64,000 bases of DNA from Paraliobacillus quinghaiensis (GTDB lineage Bacteria; Bacillota; Bacilli; Bacillales; Amphibacillaceae). The position numbers and the translations under genes are program-made. The number at the start of each line of letters is the position of its first letter. Within the stretch, counting starts at the first letter, position 1. The notes beneath the pieces were generated by a model. The model had not been told where the DNA came from and searched no databases. It saw only the letters and a list, made by a program, of their open reading frames with translations. Below, in pieces: positions 39,211-49,206 of this stretch. The stretch spans positions 1 to 64,000 of the forward strand of contig NZ_QJSH01000007.1 in assembly GCF_003426025.1 (NCBI RefSeq). Direction: 5' to 3'.

Positions 39211-41217
39211 TTGTTCGATAAGACAGATCACTTAGCGGTAAATACGATAAGAACATTAAGTATAGATGGTATCCAAAAGGCGAATTCAGGTCACCCAGGC
39301 TTACCCCTGGGGGCTGCGCCTATGGCATATGTTCTATGGACGAAGCATTTGAAAGTAAATCCTAAAAATTCAAATTGGTTTGATAGAGATCGATTTGTTT
39401 TATCTGCAGGACATGGATCGATGTTGCTTTATAGTCTGTTACATCTTTCTGGATATGATGTAACCATCGAAGACCTTAAAAATTTCCGGCAATGGGGAAG
39501 CAGAACACCAGGGCATCCAGAAGTCAATGATACTGATGGTGTTGAAGCAACTACTGGTCCACTAGGACAAGGGTTTGCTAATGTCGTTGGCATGGCTATG
39601 GCAGAAGCTCATTTAGCTGCATTGTATAATAAAGAAGATTATAATATTGTTGATCATTATAGTTATGCACTTTGTGGTGACGGGGACTTGATGGAAGGCG
39701 TATCGTCAGAAGCGGCAAGTTTAGCTGGGCATTTAAAACTAGGGAAACTAATTGTTCTTTACGACTCAAATGATATTTCTTTAGATGGTCCAACTTCCAA
39801 AGCATTTACTGAAGATGTTGGAAAACGTTTTGAAGCATACGGTTGGCAATATCTATTAGTTGAAGATGGAAATAACTTAGAAGAGATCAATGCAGCTATT
39901 GAGATGGCAAAGTTAGAATCTAATAAACCAACAATCATAGAAATAAAAACAGTTATTGGCTTTGGTGCACCAAATGCAGGAACCAACGCGGTGCATGGAG
40001 CGCCATTAGGACATGAGGGTATAAAAACTACAAAGGAATTCTATGGTTGGAAAGATGAAGATTTCTTTGTGCCAACAGAAGTGCAAGACCGATTTAAAGC
40101 AACGGTCGAAGATAGAGGACTAGACGCTGAATTGGAATCGGAAAAGATCAGGGGTGCATATCGGATAGATCATCCTACTCTATCCAAGCAGTTTGAATTA
40201 TCACTGACCAATCAATTGCCTAATAATTGGGACAATGAATTGCCAGTATATTTAGAAAGTGATCCTGGTGTGGCCTCTCGCAAATCTAGTAATGAAATAT
40301 TAAATATACTTGCAAGTAGGGTTCCTTTTTTATGGGGCGGATCAGCTGATTTATCATCCTCTAATAATACGATGATTGCTGATGACAAAGATTTTAGTGA
40401 CGATCAGTTTGAAGGTCGAAACATTTGGTATGGTGTACGGGAATTTGCGATGGGCGCAATCGCTAATGGAATCATGCTTCATGGGGGAACTAGAACATAT
40501 ATTGGAACGTTCTTTGTTTTCTCAGATTATCTTCGGGCGGCTGTCCGTTTAGCAGCTATATCGCACTTGCCTGTTACTTATGTCATGACTCATGATTCTG
40601 TCGCAGTTGGTGAAGATGGAGCAACTCATGAACCTGTTGAACAGTTATCAAGCTTTCGTTCTGTACCGAACTTATCTATCATTCGTCCTGCTGATGGGAA
40701 TGAAGTCACAGCAGCATGGCGTATTGCGTTGAAAGCACAAGATCATCCGACTATGCTTGTGTTGACTCGACAAAATTTACCGGTTTTACCTGGGACGGGT
40801 GAATTAGCAAAAGAACATGTCGAGAAAGGTGCGTATGTTCTTTCTGCTCAACAAGGAGATAAGCCAGAAGGAATCTTGATAGCTACAGGATCAGAAGTAC
40901 AGCTTGTACTTGAAGCACAAAAAGTATTAATAGAAAAAGGACATGACGTTTCTGTTGTTTCTATGCCTAGTTTTGATTTATTTGAAAAGCAAGAAAAAGC
41001 GTATAAAGAAAGTGTGTTTCCAAGCGATGTGATAAAGCGTGTTTCTGTCGAAATGGGATCAACATTTGGATGGGAGCGGTATGTTGGACTTGGTGGCACT
41101 ACAATAGGTATCGATCGGTACGGTGCTAGTGGCCCTGGACCAACTATCATAGAGAACTATGGATTTACAGTTGAAACAGTTGTAAACGCCTATAAAAATT
41201 TATTTAAGCAAATCTAG
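39211..41217 (+). CDS. tkt: Transketolase
   Basis: The full-length thiamine-diphosphate enzyme (about 668 residues) has the N-terminal block [26 protein letters not shown], the ThDP motif [13 protein letters not shown]...[12 protein letters not shown], and a central pyrimidine domain with [15 protein letters not shown] and [18 protein letters not shown]. It transfers two-carbon units between sugar phosphates, linking the cassette to the pentose phosphate pathway. I favour TTG 39211, nine bases after GAAGGG, giving the usual MFDKTD opening; ATG 39202 and 39205 are too close to that site. It is probably a second, cassette-specific copy. Confidence 0.92.
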   Translation: MFDKTDHLAVNTIRTLSIDGIQKANSGHPGLPLGAAPMAYVLWTKHLKVNPKNSNWFDRDRFVLSAGHGSMLLYSLLHLSGYDVTIEDLKNFRQWGSRTPGHPEVNDTDGVEATTGPLGQGFANVVGMAMAEAHLAALYNKEDYNIVDHYSYALCGDGDLMEGVSSEAASLAGHLKLGKLIVLYDSNDISLDGPTSKAFTEDVGKRFEAYGWQYLLVEDGNNLEEINAAIEMAKLESNKPTIIEIKTVIGFGAPNAGTNAVHGAPLGHEGIKTTKEFYGWKDEDFFVPTEVQDRFKATVEDRGLDAELESEKIRGAYRIDHPTLSKQFELSLTNQLPNNWDNELPVYLESDPGVASRKSSNEILNILASRVPFLWGGSADLSSSNNTMIADDKDFSDDQFEGRNIWYGVREFAMGAIANGIMLHGGTRTYIGTFFVFSDYLRAAVRLAAISHLPVTYVMTHDSVAVGEDGATHEPVEQLSSFRSVPNLSIIRPADGNEVTAAWRIALKAQDHPTMLVLTRQNLPVLPGTGELAKEHVEKGAYVLSAQQGDKPEGILIATGSEVQLVLEAQKVLIEKGHDVSVVSMPSFDLFEKQEKAYKESVFPSDVIKRVSVEMGSTFGWERYVGLGGTTIGIDRYGASGPGPTIIENYGFTVETVVNAYKNLFKQI

Positions 41218-41285
41218 TAATTGAATAATTTAAATAAGTCCTACAACAGAACGTTCTGTGTTGTAGGACTTATTTGGTTATTGTC
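41206..41285 (+). repeat. Terminator-containing direct repeat, right copy
   Basis: The copy starts in the last codons of tkt (AAATCTAGTAATTGA), includes the AAGTCCTACAACA/TGTTGTAGGACTT terminator (41237-41273) and ends GGTTATTGTC. It mirrors 33563-33660. The terminator also faces the RND efflux gene on the minus strand. Confidence 0.8.
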
Positions 41286-41491
41286 TATATTTTAGGCAAT
41301 AGTCGATTCATCTCGTGACTTCAGTCATGAGATGAATCGACTTCGGACAAGGGTTAGCTTCTGCTAACTCAATTGTCCGACATTTTATTTCGGAGCAAAA
41401 GCCACATGTGATATTTAAAAGAGAATAAAAACCATTCATAAATCAACGCTTTTCTATATTCATGTGATAAAATGAACATGAGGTGATAGCC

Positions 41492-41918
41492 GTGTCAAAA
41501 GTTATTTACGGCATTAGGATATGTCTATTCGCTTCAATACCATCTCGTGTGTTGTGTAAAGTACAGAAGAAAGGTCCTTGTCGATGAGATTGAACAATCG
41601 TTGAAAGACATTCTTAGTGAACTTTGCAAAGACCACGAGATAACGATTGAAGAAATGGAAACGGATAAAGACCATATTCATATGTTGATTTCCCTAAAGC
41701 CCCAGCATTATATCCCCACTGTTGTGAAAACCTTAAAGGGGCATTCAGCTAGGAGATTATTTAAACGCCATCCTGAAATCAAGGAATTTCTTTGCAGAGG
41801 TCATTTGTGGAATCCTAGCTATTTTATCGCAACAGTTAGCGAAAATACCGAAGAACAGGTTCACGGATATATCCAAAACCAAAAAGAAAAAATGATTGGA
41901 GGTGAAACCAATGCTTGA
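41492..41918 (+). pseudogene. tnpA: IS200/IS605 TnpA transposase, frameshifted near the N-terminus
   Basis: From 41547 on, the frame encodes most of a Y1 transposase: the HUH motif DHIHML and the catalytic Tyr in EEQVHGYIQNQ. The natural start is GTG 41492 behind GAGGTGA and gives VSKVIYGIR. A small deletion near 41518 then shifts the frame, and the expected YSLQYHLVWCVKYRRK block continues in another frame (with Cys for Trp). The gene is therefore broken, and the element cannot move on its own unless a related TnpA acts in trans. Confidence 0.8.
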
Positions 41919-43197
41919 ATTAGTAAACCGTGGCTATGTGTATCGTGCTATCCCTATTTCTGATGAAGTAGAAACGTATTTGCGACAGTGTTTTGGTGCA
42001 GATAGAAAGATGTATAACCTTCACGTTGCCTATCTATATAACTACTTGGAAAAGAACGAGTATCAAATTGGTGACAAACTACCTTCTTTAAAGAAGATGG
42101 GTATGCCGACTGTTTCTGCATTTAAAAAACAATCCGTAAGTGACGATAATCTAGCCTACTTGTATCTTGTAGATGCCTTTGCTTCTAACGAAGCAAAGCA
42201 ACACTTCAACAAGGCAATTACAGCCTTTAATAAAATTGCTTATAAAAAACAATACAAAAAAGCTGCCTTGAAACGTCAGAAGAAACTAGGGATAGAACCG
42301 ACATTTCGTGATTTAAAAGGAATGCCCAAATTCCATGCTCGTAAAGGTAGCAAAGCTAGCTACACAACATTTAACCAAAACGGAAATATCTATATGGAAA
42401 ATGACATATTATATCTTCCATCGGCGCAAAAGTCTTCTGTGAAAGCCGTTGGGTTGAAGTTACATACACATAGACCATTGCCACAAGGTAGTAAAATTAA
42501 AAATGTAACGGTTACTATGAATACGAAAGGACAATTTGACGTGTCTATTTGTGTTGAATTTTCAAAGGAAATTACAAGCATTGGCGCACCAATTCGCATT
42601 ATGGGACTAGATTATTCTCAATCTCATCTTTTCGTAGATAGCGAGGGTAAGAAAGCCAATTATCCGCAATATTATCGAAAAATGAAAGAACGTCTAGCCA
42701 AAGAACAACGCATATTGTCACGCAGAGTGAAGGGCTCTAATCGTTGGGAAAAACAGCGACTAATTGTTTCAAGCCTACAGAACAAAGTTGCAAACCAACG
42801 AAAAGATTGGCTTCATAAGAAAGCCTATGCTCTTGCGAATCGCTATGACATGATTATAGTAGAAAACATAGACCTTCGTGCGATTGGACAAAACAAGCAT
42901 TATGCCAAAAATCAGCAAGATAATGGGTTTGGTAACTTCCGCTTGTATATAAAATACAAACTGGAACAGCAAGGAAAATACTACGTCAAAGCACCGAAAG
43001 GTTTTGCGTCTACACAATTATGTTCCACTTGTAGTCATAAGAATACGGCACTAAAAGGCAATGTAGCTGTTCGTGAATGGGATTGCCCTTCTTGTGGCGC
43101 ACATCTTGACCGAGATATTAACGCTGCGTTCAACCTTAAACAATATGGGGAACGGTATACTAAAGATAAAATTCTACCACAAATAGTTGTGGCTTAA
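41911..43197 (+). CDS. tnpB: IS605 TnpB RNA-guided nuclease
   Basis: The 428-residue protein has the split RuvC domain intact: Asp234 in GLDYS, Glu318 in IIVENIDL and the DRD motif in HLDRDINAAFN near 400. A zinc ribbon with paired CSTC and CPSC lies between the last two. TnpB uses the omega-RNA transcribed from the element's right end to cut DNA next to a target-adjacent motif. I use ATG 41911, six bases after GGAGGTG. All key residues are present, so it may be active although tnpA is broken. Confidence 0.93.
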   Translation: MLELVNRGYVYRAIPISDEVETYLRQCFGADRKMYNLHVAYLYNYLEKNEYQIGDKLPSLKKMGMPTVSAFKKQSVSDDNLAYLYLVDAFASNEAKQHFNKAITAFNKIAYKKQYKKAALKRQKKLGIEPTFRDLKGMPKFHARKGSKASYTTFNQNGNIYMENDILYLPSAQKSSVKAVGLKLHTHRPLPQGSKIKNVTVTMNTKGQFDVSICVEFSKEITSIGAPIRIMGLDYSQSHLFVDSEGKKANYPQYYRKMKERLAKEQRILSRRVKGSNRWEKQRLIVSSLQNKVANQRKDWLHKKAYALANRYDMIIVENIDLRAIGQNKHYAKNQQDNGFGNFRLYIKYKLEQQGKYYVKAPKGFASTQLCSTCSHKNTALKGNVAVREWDCPSCGAHLDRDINAAFNLKQYGERYTKDKILPQIVVA

Positions 43198-43330
43198 ATT
43201 ATAAAAAACAGGTTGCTTGGAGCCTAAACAGTACCTCTAGCGTGGTTTAAAGGGCAAGACACTAGTCTTGTTGTCCGCTGTGAATTCTAAAGGTCTTAAG
43301 ACCTTACAAGCCCGTGACTTCAGTCATGGG
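43198..43330 (+). ncRNA. Probable omega-RNA 3' region of the TnpB element
   Basis: The stretch from the tnpB stop to the right-end hairpin is rich in short helices (GGGCAAGACACTAGTCTTG..., AAGGTCTTAAGACCTT). In characterised IS605 elements the guide RNA spans exactly this region, with the guide lying just outside the right end. Here the guide would be read from the RND gene. Placement is by analogy only. Confidence 0.45.
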
Positions 43331-46309
43331 TTGTTGACTGACTAATCGATAAACTGCTGGGATTAGTAATAATGTTATAAAGGTTGCAAACAATAAACCA
43401 GAAATTATTACCGTAGCCATAGGAGCTTGGTAGTTACCTGAAGTTCCCCCTGCTAGTGCTAGTGGAAGCATGCCGCCAGCTGTGGTTAAGGTTGTCATTA
43501 AGATTGGACGGATTCTATCTTTACCAGCATTGATTAGGGCACCTTGAACGTCATATCCATCCTTTCGTAATTGATTGGTTCGATCGATAAATAGGATAGC
43601 ATTATTTAAAACGATTCCTATTAACATGACAATCCCCATACCAGAAAGAACACTAAGTTCACGTTGCGTCAAGAAGAGTCCTCCAATGACTCCAACTATT
43701 GTCATTGGAATGACAGACATAACGATAAGTGGCTGAATTAAGTGGTTAAATTGTACTGCCATTACTAAATAAACTAAGAAAACGGCAATTGCTAAAACAA
43801 TAATCATTTCTTGCATTAATTCTTGTTGTTGCTCTAAGCCTCCAGAAACAGTAATGCTATAACCTGTTGGTGGCTCAAATTCATCGATTAGTGCTTGCAC
43901 TTCACGGTTGATTGATCCGAGGTCTTTATCCTCAATATCTGCTGAAATAGACAGATAGCGTTCACCATCGGAATGGTTTATTACATTCGGTGTGTTTACT
44001 TCTTTAAGCTCTATAAAGTCTTGTAATTTTTTCTCTCCTAAAAGGGTAGGGATAGTTAGATTGAGCACATCCGATTTTGTTTTTGTTTTTTCATCCCACT
44101 TTATAGTGACCGGTATATTCTCTTCCATATAGCTCATTTGTGAAATAGGTATGTCTAAAAATGCCTGTTCCAGATACTGCTTTACTTGATTCTGAGTTAA
44201 GCCTGCTTTTTCTATTTCACTTTGATTTAGTTTAATCACTTGTTCTGGAGAAGTACGCTCCATGGAGTTGGTAATACCAACAAGCCCTTCTATACTATTA
44301 AGCTCTTTAATAAACGTTGCCGCAAGTGTTTCTAACTTTTCAAAATCATTTCCTGTAATATTAACTTGAACAGGGTTACCAGCACCTCCGCTCATTGCAT
44401 TTTGGACACTTTTTATAGGGTATTTGTCTTTAAGACCCCGTAGTGAACGGAATATCTCATCATTTACATCTGCTTGCTTTCTCGTAATATTGTCCTCTTT
44501 TGTCATATTAATGATGGAGTACAGCATGCCTCCACTATCCATCACATAATTGGTTTTAACATCTTGAACCGTACTTAGTTCTTCATTTATTTTTTGAACT
44601 AGTTGCTCTTTTTCTTCAGGAGAGAGCCCTTTTTCTACATCGATCATTATCTCAGCATAACGATTAAAGAAATCAGGCATGATGGTCATTGGGATTTTAG
44701 TGACCAAAAATAATGAACTAACGAATATAACTATAAAAGTACCAATAATCGCTAGGCTATGACGTTTTTTTCTTACTGCCCAAGAAACAAGCTTACTGTA
44801 GACTTTAATAAAACGATTATGACTTTTCACTTTTTTCCTGTTACTTAGTTTCAAAAAGTTCTCGGAAAGAGCGGGTATTAGTGTAAATGATACAATTACG
44901 GAACTTATTAATGTAATTGCCACAACAATGGATAGTATAATCATAAACTGCCCGATGTCCCCACCTAACATGGCTATAGGTAAGAAAACAACAATAGTTG
45001 TTAACATAGATGCTATTACTGCGGTTGCAACTTCTTTTGTTCCACGAATAACTGCAATAAATGGTTCTAAGCCTTGTTCTTTTTTGCGATAAATAGATTC
45101 AAGTATCACAATGGATGAGTCCACCATCATGCCAATCCCTAAACCTAATCCAATTAAAGTAAGGATATTAAAGCTATACTCAAAAAACCACATTGCTGTA
45201 AAAGTAAGTAACACAGATGTTGGAATAGCAATACCCACAATAAAAGTGGCGCGAATGTTCCGTAAGAAAAGGAGTAAAATCACAATTGCAATAACGCTAC
45301 CTATTATGATGTTTTTAGATACACCATTAATTGATTCGCTGACATAATCGGCTTGTGCCACCATTTCATTTAAATCAAAGTTTTTAACTAGATTTTCTTG
45401 TCGTATAATGTTAACCTCTTCACGAACTGCTTCAGCCATGTCAATTTGGGTAACTTCTGAAGTTCGACCCACTTGAACAAAAATTAAATTCTTAGTTCCG
45501 TCCTTCCATACATATGAGGATCCTTCGATTGGCTGAAAAGTTATTAGAGCAATGTCTTCTAATGCTATAAAACCATTTTCGGTACGGATTTTAATATTTT
45601 TGATATCGTCAATATCATTTAGTTTTGTAGTCCAACGAAGGGAAGATATCTCATCACCAGATTGTATCTCACCAATTGTTGCCTCGTTATTTAATTGTTG
45701 AATTGTTGCTATCACATGGGTGATATCGAGGCCATGTGTGTTTATTTTTTCACGGTTAAGTTCAATTGCTACTTCGTGTTCTATGCCCCCGTCCAATAAA
45801 ACATCATGGACTTCAGGTAGAGCTTCTAGTCTGGGTTCAAGTACATCTTTTGCAAAGGATGTCATCTCTTCCATTTTTCCGTTAGAGATATCCATAAAAA
45901 ATTCATAGTTCTGAGTAGTTCCTGACTGACCAGTTTCAATCCATTGAATTCCTGACATTTGAGTAGTTGAAGAGTTAACAACTGCTTCTACTTCTTCATA
46001 AATTTTAGAACCTTTGCCTTTTTCTAAAGTGAGCTGTAATGAACTCGTTCCAATATTGGTAGTTGATATAATCCCCTCAACTCCCTCAATGGATAATAGT
46101 TCTTGTTCTAGTGGGTTTGTAATGTTCCGTTCCACTTCGATCGCCGACATTTCACCTGCACCAATTATGACATATGCTCCATCAAACACGATAGCTGGCA
46201 ATAATTCTTTGTCTGACTTAAATACTGCGAAACTTCCGACTATTAGTGTTAAAACAACTATTAATCCAATTAATATTTTCTTTTGTACAATAAACTTCAC
46301 CACATTCAT
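43304..46309 (-). CDS. swrC: RND-family efflux pump (SwrC/AcrB type), C-terminus altered by IS insertion
   Basis: The protein is about 1001 residues with the RND layout: one N-terminal helix, a large extracytosolic domain, a central block of six helices (with IGLGLGIGMMVDSSIVILESIYR), a second large loop and six more helices (ending GKDRIRPILMTTLTTAGGMLPLAL). B. subtilis SwrC, the surfactin/lipopeptide exporter, is the closest named relative. I use ATG 46309 behind GGAGGAA. The last 11 residues and stop are read from the right end of the IS element, replacing the original tail. Export function may be kept because all helices remain. Confidence 0.88.
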   Translation of the reverse strand: MNVVKFIVQKKILIGLIVVLTLIVGSFAVFKSDKELLPAIVFDGAYVIIGAGEMSAIEVERNITNPLEQELLSIEGVEGIISTTNIGTSSLQLTLEKGKGSKIYEEVEAVVNSSTTQMSGIQWIETGQSGTTQNYEFFMDISNGKMEEMTSFAKDVLEPRLEALPEVHDVLLDGGIEHEVAIELNREKINTHGLDITHVIATIQQLNNEATIGEIQSGDEISSLRWTTKLNDIDDIKNIKIRTENGFIALEDIALITFQPIEGSSYVWKDGTKNLIFVQVGRTSEVTQIDMAEAVREEVNIIRQENLVKNFDLNEMVAQADYVSESINGVSKNIIIGSVIAIVILLLFLRNIRATFIVGIAIPTSVLLTFTAMWFFEYSFNILTLIGLGLGIGMMVDSSIVILESIYRKKEQGLEPFIAVIRGTKEVATAVIASMLTTIVVFLPIAMLGGDIGQFMIILSIVVAITLISSVIVSFTLIPALSENFLKLSNRKKVKSHNRFIKVYSKLVSWAVRKKRHSLAIIGTFIVIFVSSLFLVTKIPMTIMPDFFNRYAEIMIDVEKGLSPEEKEQLVQKINEELSTVQDVKTNYVMDSGGMLYSIINMTKEDNITRKQADVNDEIFRSLRGLKDKYPIKSVQNAMSGGAGNPVQVNITGNDFEKLETLAATFIKELNSIEGLVGITNSMERTSPEQVIKLNQSEIEKAGLTQNQVKQYLEQAFLDIPISQMSYMEENIPVTIKWDEKTKTKSDVLNLTIPTLLGEKKLQDFIELKEVNTPNVINHSDGERYLSISADIEDKDLGSINREVQALIDEFEPPTGYSITVSGGLEQQQELMQEMIIVLAIAVFLVYLVMAVQFNHLIQPLIVMSVIPMTIVGVIGGLFLTQRELSVLSGMGIVMLIGIVLNNAILFIDRTNQLRKDGYDVQGALINAGKDRIRPILMTTLTTAGGMLPLALAGGTSGNYQAPMATVIISGLLFATFITLLLIPAVYRLVSQQPMTEVTGL

Positions 46310-46612
46310 ATGATTCCTCCATCCATTATCAAACTTATTTTTGCTCACTAAACTACATTTACGCATTACCTTTATCCAATATGTATCTTACCTCTAACAT
46401 GTCAGCATAAGAATGTACTTAAGTTGTATTTTTGTTAAGTCTTTAGACGTAGACTGCAAGATATGGTGTGGTGATTTAATGATTAGCGTTTTCTCGATTT
46501 TAGATCTTATTGTGTTTTTAATTTAAAAGTGTAAAATAAAAGTTTAATTGTATTTATGATTTTGTTAAAAGATTTAATTTAATAGTAATTGATAACAGAA
46601 AGGTGACTCATT
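46310..46612. other. Intergenic region between swrC-like and ywbE genes
   Basis: This 300-base AT-rich stretch holds the divergent promoters. I see no gene, hairpin or repeat in it. Confidence 0.4.
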
Positions 46613-46807
46613 ATGGAAGGTACGAAACGAAGTAATATAGCAATAGGCACTAAAGTAAGAGTAGTTCAAAAGCAAGATCAATCTTCTGGCAAGTTAACAG
46701 AAGGCGTTGTCGCACGACTTCTTACCAATTCACAAACCCATCCACACGGTATTAAAGTAAAACTTGAAGATGGTATTGTAGGTAGAGTAAAAGAAATAAT
46801 AGGGTAA
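46613..46807 (+). CDS. ywbE: YwbE family protein
   Basis: The 64-residue protein contains the whole YwbE (DUF2196) family pattern: IAIGTKVRVVQKQDQSSGKLTEGVVARLLTNSQTHPHGIKVKLEDGIVGRV. It is a small beta-rich, SH3/KOW-like fold of unknown function found in many bacilli and archaea. It is cytosolic. RBS GAAAGGTG precedes ATG 46613. It forms a single-gene unit with a hairpin downstream. Confidence 0.92.
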   Translation: MEGTKRSNIAIGTKVRVVQKQDQSSGKLTEGVVARLLTNSQTHPHGIKVKLEDGIVGRVKEIIG

Positions 46808-46812
46808 TACTA

Positions 46813-46863
46813 AGATATCTGTGATCCTTTGGTTATATTTCTATAGGATTGCAGATATTTTTA
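46813..46863 (+). terminator. Terminator after ywbE
   Basis: AGATATCTGTGATCC and GGATTGCAGATAT form the stem, followed by T residues. Confidence 0.7.
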
Positions 46864-46869
46864 CATAGT

Positions 46870-46902
46870 AAAAAGCAGGCTGCCAATTTGGCGCCTGCTT
46901 CG
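46870..46902 (-). terminator. Terminator of the OxlT-like gene
   Basis: On the minus strand AGCAGGC and GCCTGCT enclose a GCCAA/TTGGC inner helix, followed by T5. Confidence 0.75.
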
Positions 46903-46915
46903 TTTAACATCTTAA

Positions 46916-48181
46916 TTATCCAGCTGCTTTAGTTGTTTCTAAGTTTTTCTTCTTAACACTGTTAATGCTAAATTTCATTCCAATGGAAGTAGCGAATGCT
47001 ACAATTAGTAATCCAGCAAATACGTAGAATGTTATATTATAGCTTTGCGTTGCATCTTTAATAGTTGCTACTAACATTGGACCAAATACGCCCGCAGCAG
47101 ACCATGCTGTTAGAAGGTAACCGTGAATCGCCCCGAGTTGCTTTGTTCCAAATAAGTCTCCAATAAATGCTGGTAGACAAGCAAAACCTCCACCATACAT
47201 AGAAAGAATAATGAAAATAAATACTTGGAATAAAATTGGACTTGAAATATTAGGTAATAAGAAAAATAATACAAATTGAACACCAAAGAATAGTGCAAAA
47301 ACATTACTTCTTCCAAGGTAATCAGAAATAGATGACCAAGCGATTCTTCCGCCACCATTGAAAAGTCCCATGATTCCTACCATAGAAGCGGCAGCAATAG
47401 CAGTCATTCCAACTTTATCTTGCGCTAATGGTGATGCAACAGAAATAATCATGATTCCAGAAGAAATGTTAATAAACATCATCACCCATAATAACCAAAA
47501 ACGTGGTGTTTTTACTGCTTCGTTAGCAGTTAATTGAGCTAAGTCAGTTGATACAGTTTTTTTCTTTTTATTATCAGCTGTTGCTTCTTGTTGCATGCCT
47601 TTTGGTAACCAACCTTCAGGCGGACGAGCGATATAAGATGCACCACTAAGCATTAAGACTAAGTAAGTACCTCCTAAAATTAAAAATGTTGTAGATAACC
47701 CAACTGATTGGATAAGTGCACTTGCTACAGGACTTGCAATTAATGCACCTGCACCAAAGCCCATTACAGCCATACCAGTTGCAAAACCACGTCTGTCCGG
47801 GAACCATTTTACTAAAGTGGAAACAGGAGCGATATAACCAATACCAAGTCCAATCCCGCCAAGTACCCCATAAGTTACGAAGTATAGTGGAAGTGATTCA
47901 ATACTGATTGCTAGTCCAGCACCCAATAACCCTGCTGAAAATAAAATTGCTGCAATTGTTGCAGATTTTCTTGGTCCCCATTTTTCTACTAATCTACCAA
48001 AGGTTGCAGCAGATAATCCTAGAAAAGCAATTGCGATTGTAAATGATAAACTAACTTCTTTACTATTCCAACCTAATTGATCTGACATTGGATTCTTAAA
48101 AACGCTATATGCGTATACAGATCCAATCGATAAATGAATCGCAATAGTAGATAAAGCTATAAGCCAACGATTTTTATTCAT
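46916..48181 (-). CDS. MFS transporter, OxlT (oxalate/formate antiporter)-like
   Basis: The 421-residue protein has twelve membrane helices. Typical blocks are HLSIGSVYAYSVFKNP, GRLVEKWGPRKS (MFS motif A region), GIGYIAPVSTLVKWFPDRRGFATG and SDYLGRSNVF in the second half. OxlT-like carriers exchange small carboxylates such as oxalate and formate, but many relatives have unknown substrates. I take ATG 48181 behind GGAGG; the 25 extra residues of the longer frame lack a ribosome site. Confidence 0.88.
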   Translation of the reverse strand: MNKNRWLIALSTIAIHLSIGSVYAYSVFKNPMSDQLGWNSKEVSLSFTIAIAFLGLSAATFGRLVEKWGPRKSATIAAILFSAGLLGAGLAISIESLPLYFVTYGVLGGIGLGIGYIAPVSTLVKWFPDRRGFATGMAVMGFGAGALIASPVASALIQSVGLSTTFLILGGTYLVLMLSGASYIARPPEGWLPKGMQQEATADNKKKKTVSTDLAQLTANEAVKTPRFWLLWVMMFINISSGIMIISVASPLAQDKVGMTAIAAASMVGIMGLFNGGGRIAWSSISDYLGRSNVFALFFGVQFVLFFLLPNISSPILFQVFIFIILSMYGGGFACLPAFIGDLFGTKQLGAIHGYLLTAWSAAGVFGPMLVATIKDATQSYNITFYVFAGLLIVAFATSIGMKFSINSVKKKNLETTKAAG

Positions 48182-48345
48182 AGTAACCTCCAAATGATGT
48201 GTATTTATATTTTCCTTTATTACTATATCAAAAAAATACATACAATGGGTGAACATTATGTGAATTTAATCACTATATATTTATTGATTTAACCAACTTT
48301 TGTAAAAACATCAATAACTTGTAACTTTTAATATCTTGAAATTAG

Positions 48346-49023
48346 TTAAATGATCCCAAACAAGATAAATCCAATGGTGTTAATTGCTAGATTTGCACTT
48401 AAATGCACCATCCAGGAAGGATAGATTGTGTTATTTTTTTCGTTAAGCCAATTGAATAATAAACCGGCTATGAAAAGACTGACAACAAGTAGAACAAACA
48501 ACATCGGGCTGAACCAGCTTGTCATGATTGCAACATGATAAAGAGAGAAGGCACCAGCACTAAAGATGTAAGCAATTTTTCGTGAAGAGACCTTTTTAAG
48601 TGATAAAAAAGCAAAACCGCGAAAGAAAAACTCTTCCAGTAAGGAATTAACAAATGATATGTATAGAGCGACAAAAACAAAGTTTGATTTTGATACACCA
48701 ATGTTGTTCTCCAAAGATACAGTAATATTGGAAAGGTCAAAGAATGGGCCGACGAGAAAGTAAGCTCCAATGATAAACGCGTAAACTCCCACACCAAGTA
48801 ATAACGGGAATAGGATTTCCCCCTTTTCTAGCTTGAATAGTTGCCGGAAGGAAGTTGTCCGATCAAGTAATGCATAACTAGCAGGAATCAATAAAAAAAG
48901 TACAAGTTTGATGGAAGATTTGATTGTATAATCGGGTGATAAAATAGCGTCTATCCAGGCCATGATCACGCAAGCTACTGTAACAAGTAATAAGATCACT
49001 ACTAAGCTTCTTCTTGTCTCCAT
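48346..49023 (-). CDS. CPBP-family intramembrane metalloprotease
   Basis: The polytopic 225-residue protein has the three CPBP motifs: EEFFFRG (Glu130, Glu131, Arg135), FSLYH (His163) and HLSANLAIN near the C-terminus. Family members include Rce1-like prenyl-protein proteases and bacteriocin self-immunity proteins. No bacteriocin gene is visible nearby, so a general membrane-protein processing role is as likely. It is a single-gene unit; the ribosome site is weak (GGTG). Confidence 0.88.
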   Translation of the reverse strand: METRRSLVVILLLVTVACVIMAWIDAILSPDYTIKSSIKLVLFLLIPASYALLDRTTSFRQLFKLEKGEILFPLLLGVGVYAFIIGAYFLVGPFFDLSNITVSLENNIGVSKSNFVFVALYISFVNSLLEEFFFRGFAFLSLKKVSSRKIAYIFSAGAFSLYHVAIMTSWFSPMLFVLLVVSLFIAGLLFNWLNEKNNTIYPSWMVHLSANLAINTIGFILFGII

Positions 49024-49206
49024 TTTCTACACCAACTTTTCATAAATCGCATGATTAATAATTAAAATCATTATAGCATACAAGTATGGCAATTTTTAAC
49101 ACAATTGTTGTTAGGAATTTTAAAATAATTCCATTTCTGAATGCTATTTAAAACAATTTAATGATAAAATGGTTAAAATATGTAATTTTTTTGGAGGGAT
49201 ATATTT

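Larger units (their letters stand above)
41310..43335 (+). mobile_element. IS200/IS605-family insertion sequence (frameshifted tnpA, intact tnpB)
   Basis: The left end near 41310-41360 holds a hairpin (TCATCTCGTGACTTCAG with TCATGAGATGA), and the right end near 43305-43335 holds a related hairpin (CCCGTGACTTCAGTCATGGG). Such subterminal hairpins without inverted termini are typical of IS200/IS605 elements. The element separates the tkt terminator from the end of the RND efflux gene. Exact ends cannot be fixed from one copy. Confidence 0.85.
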
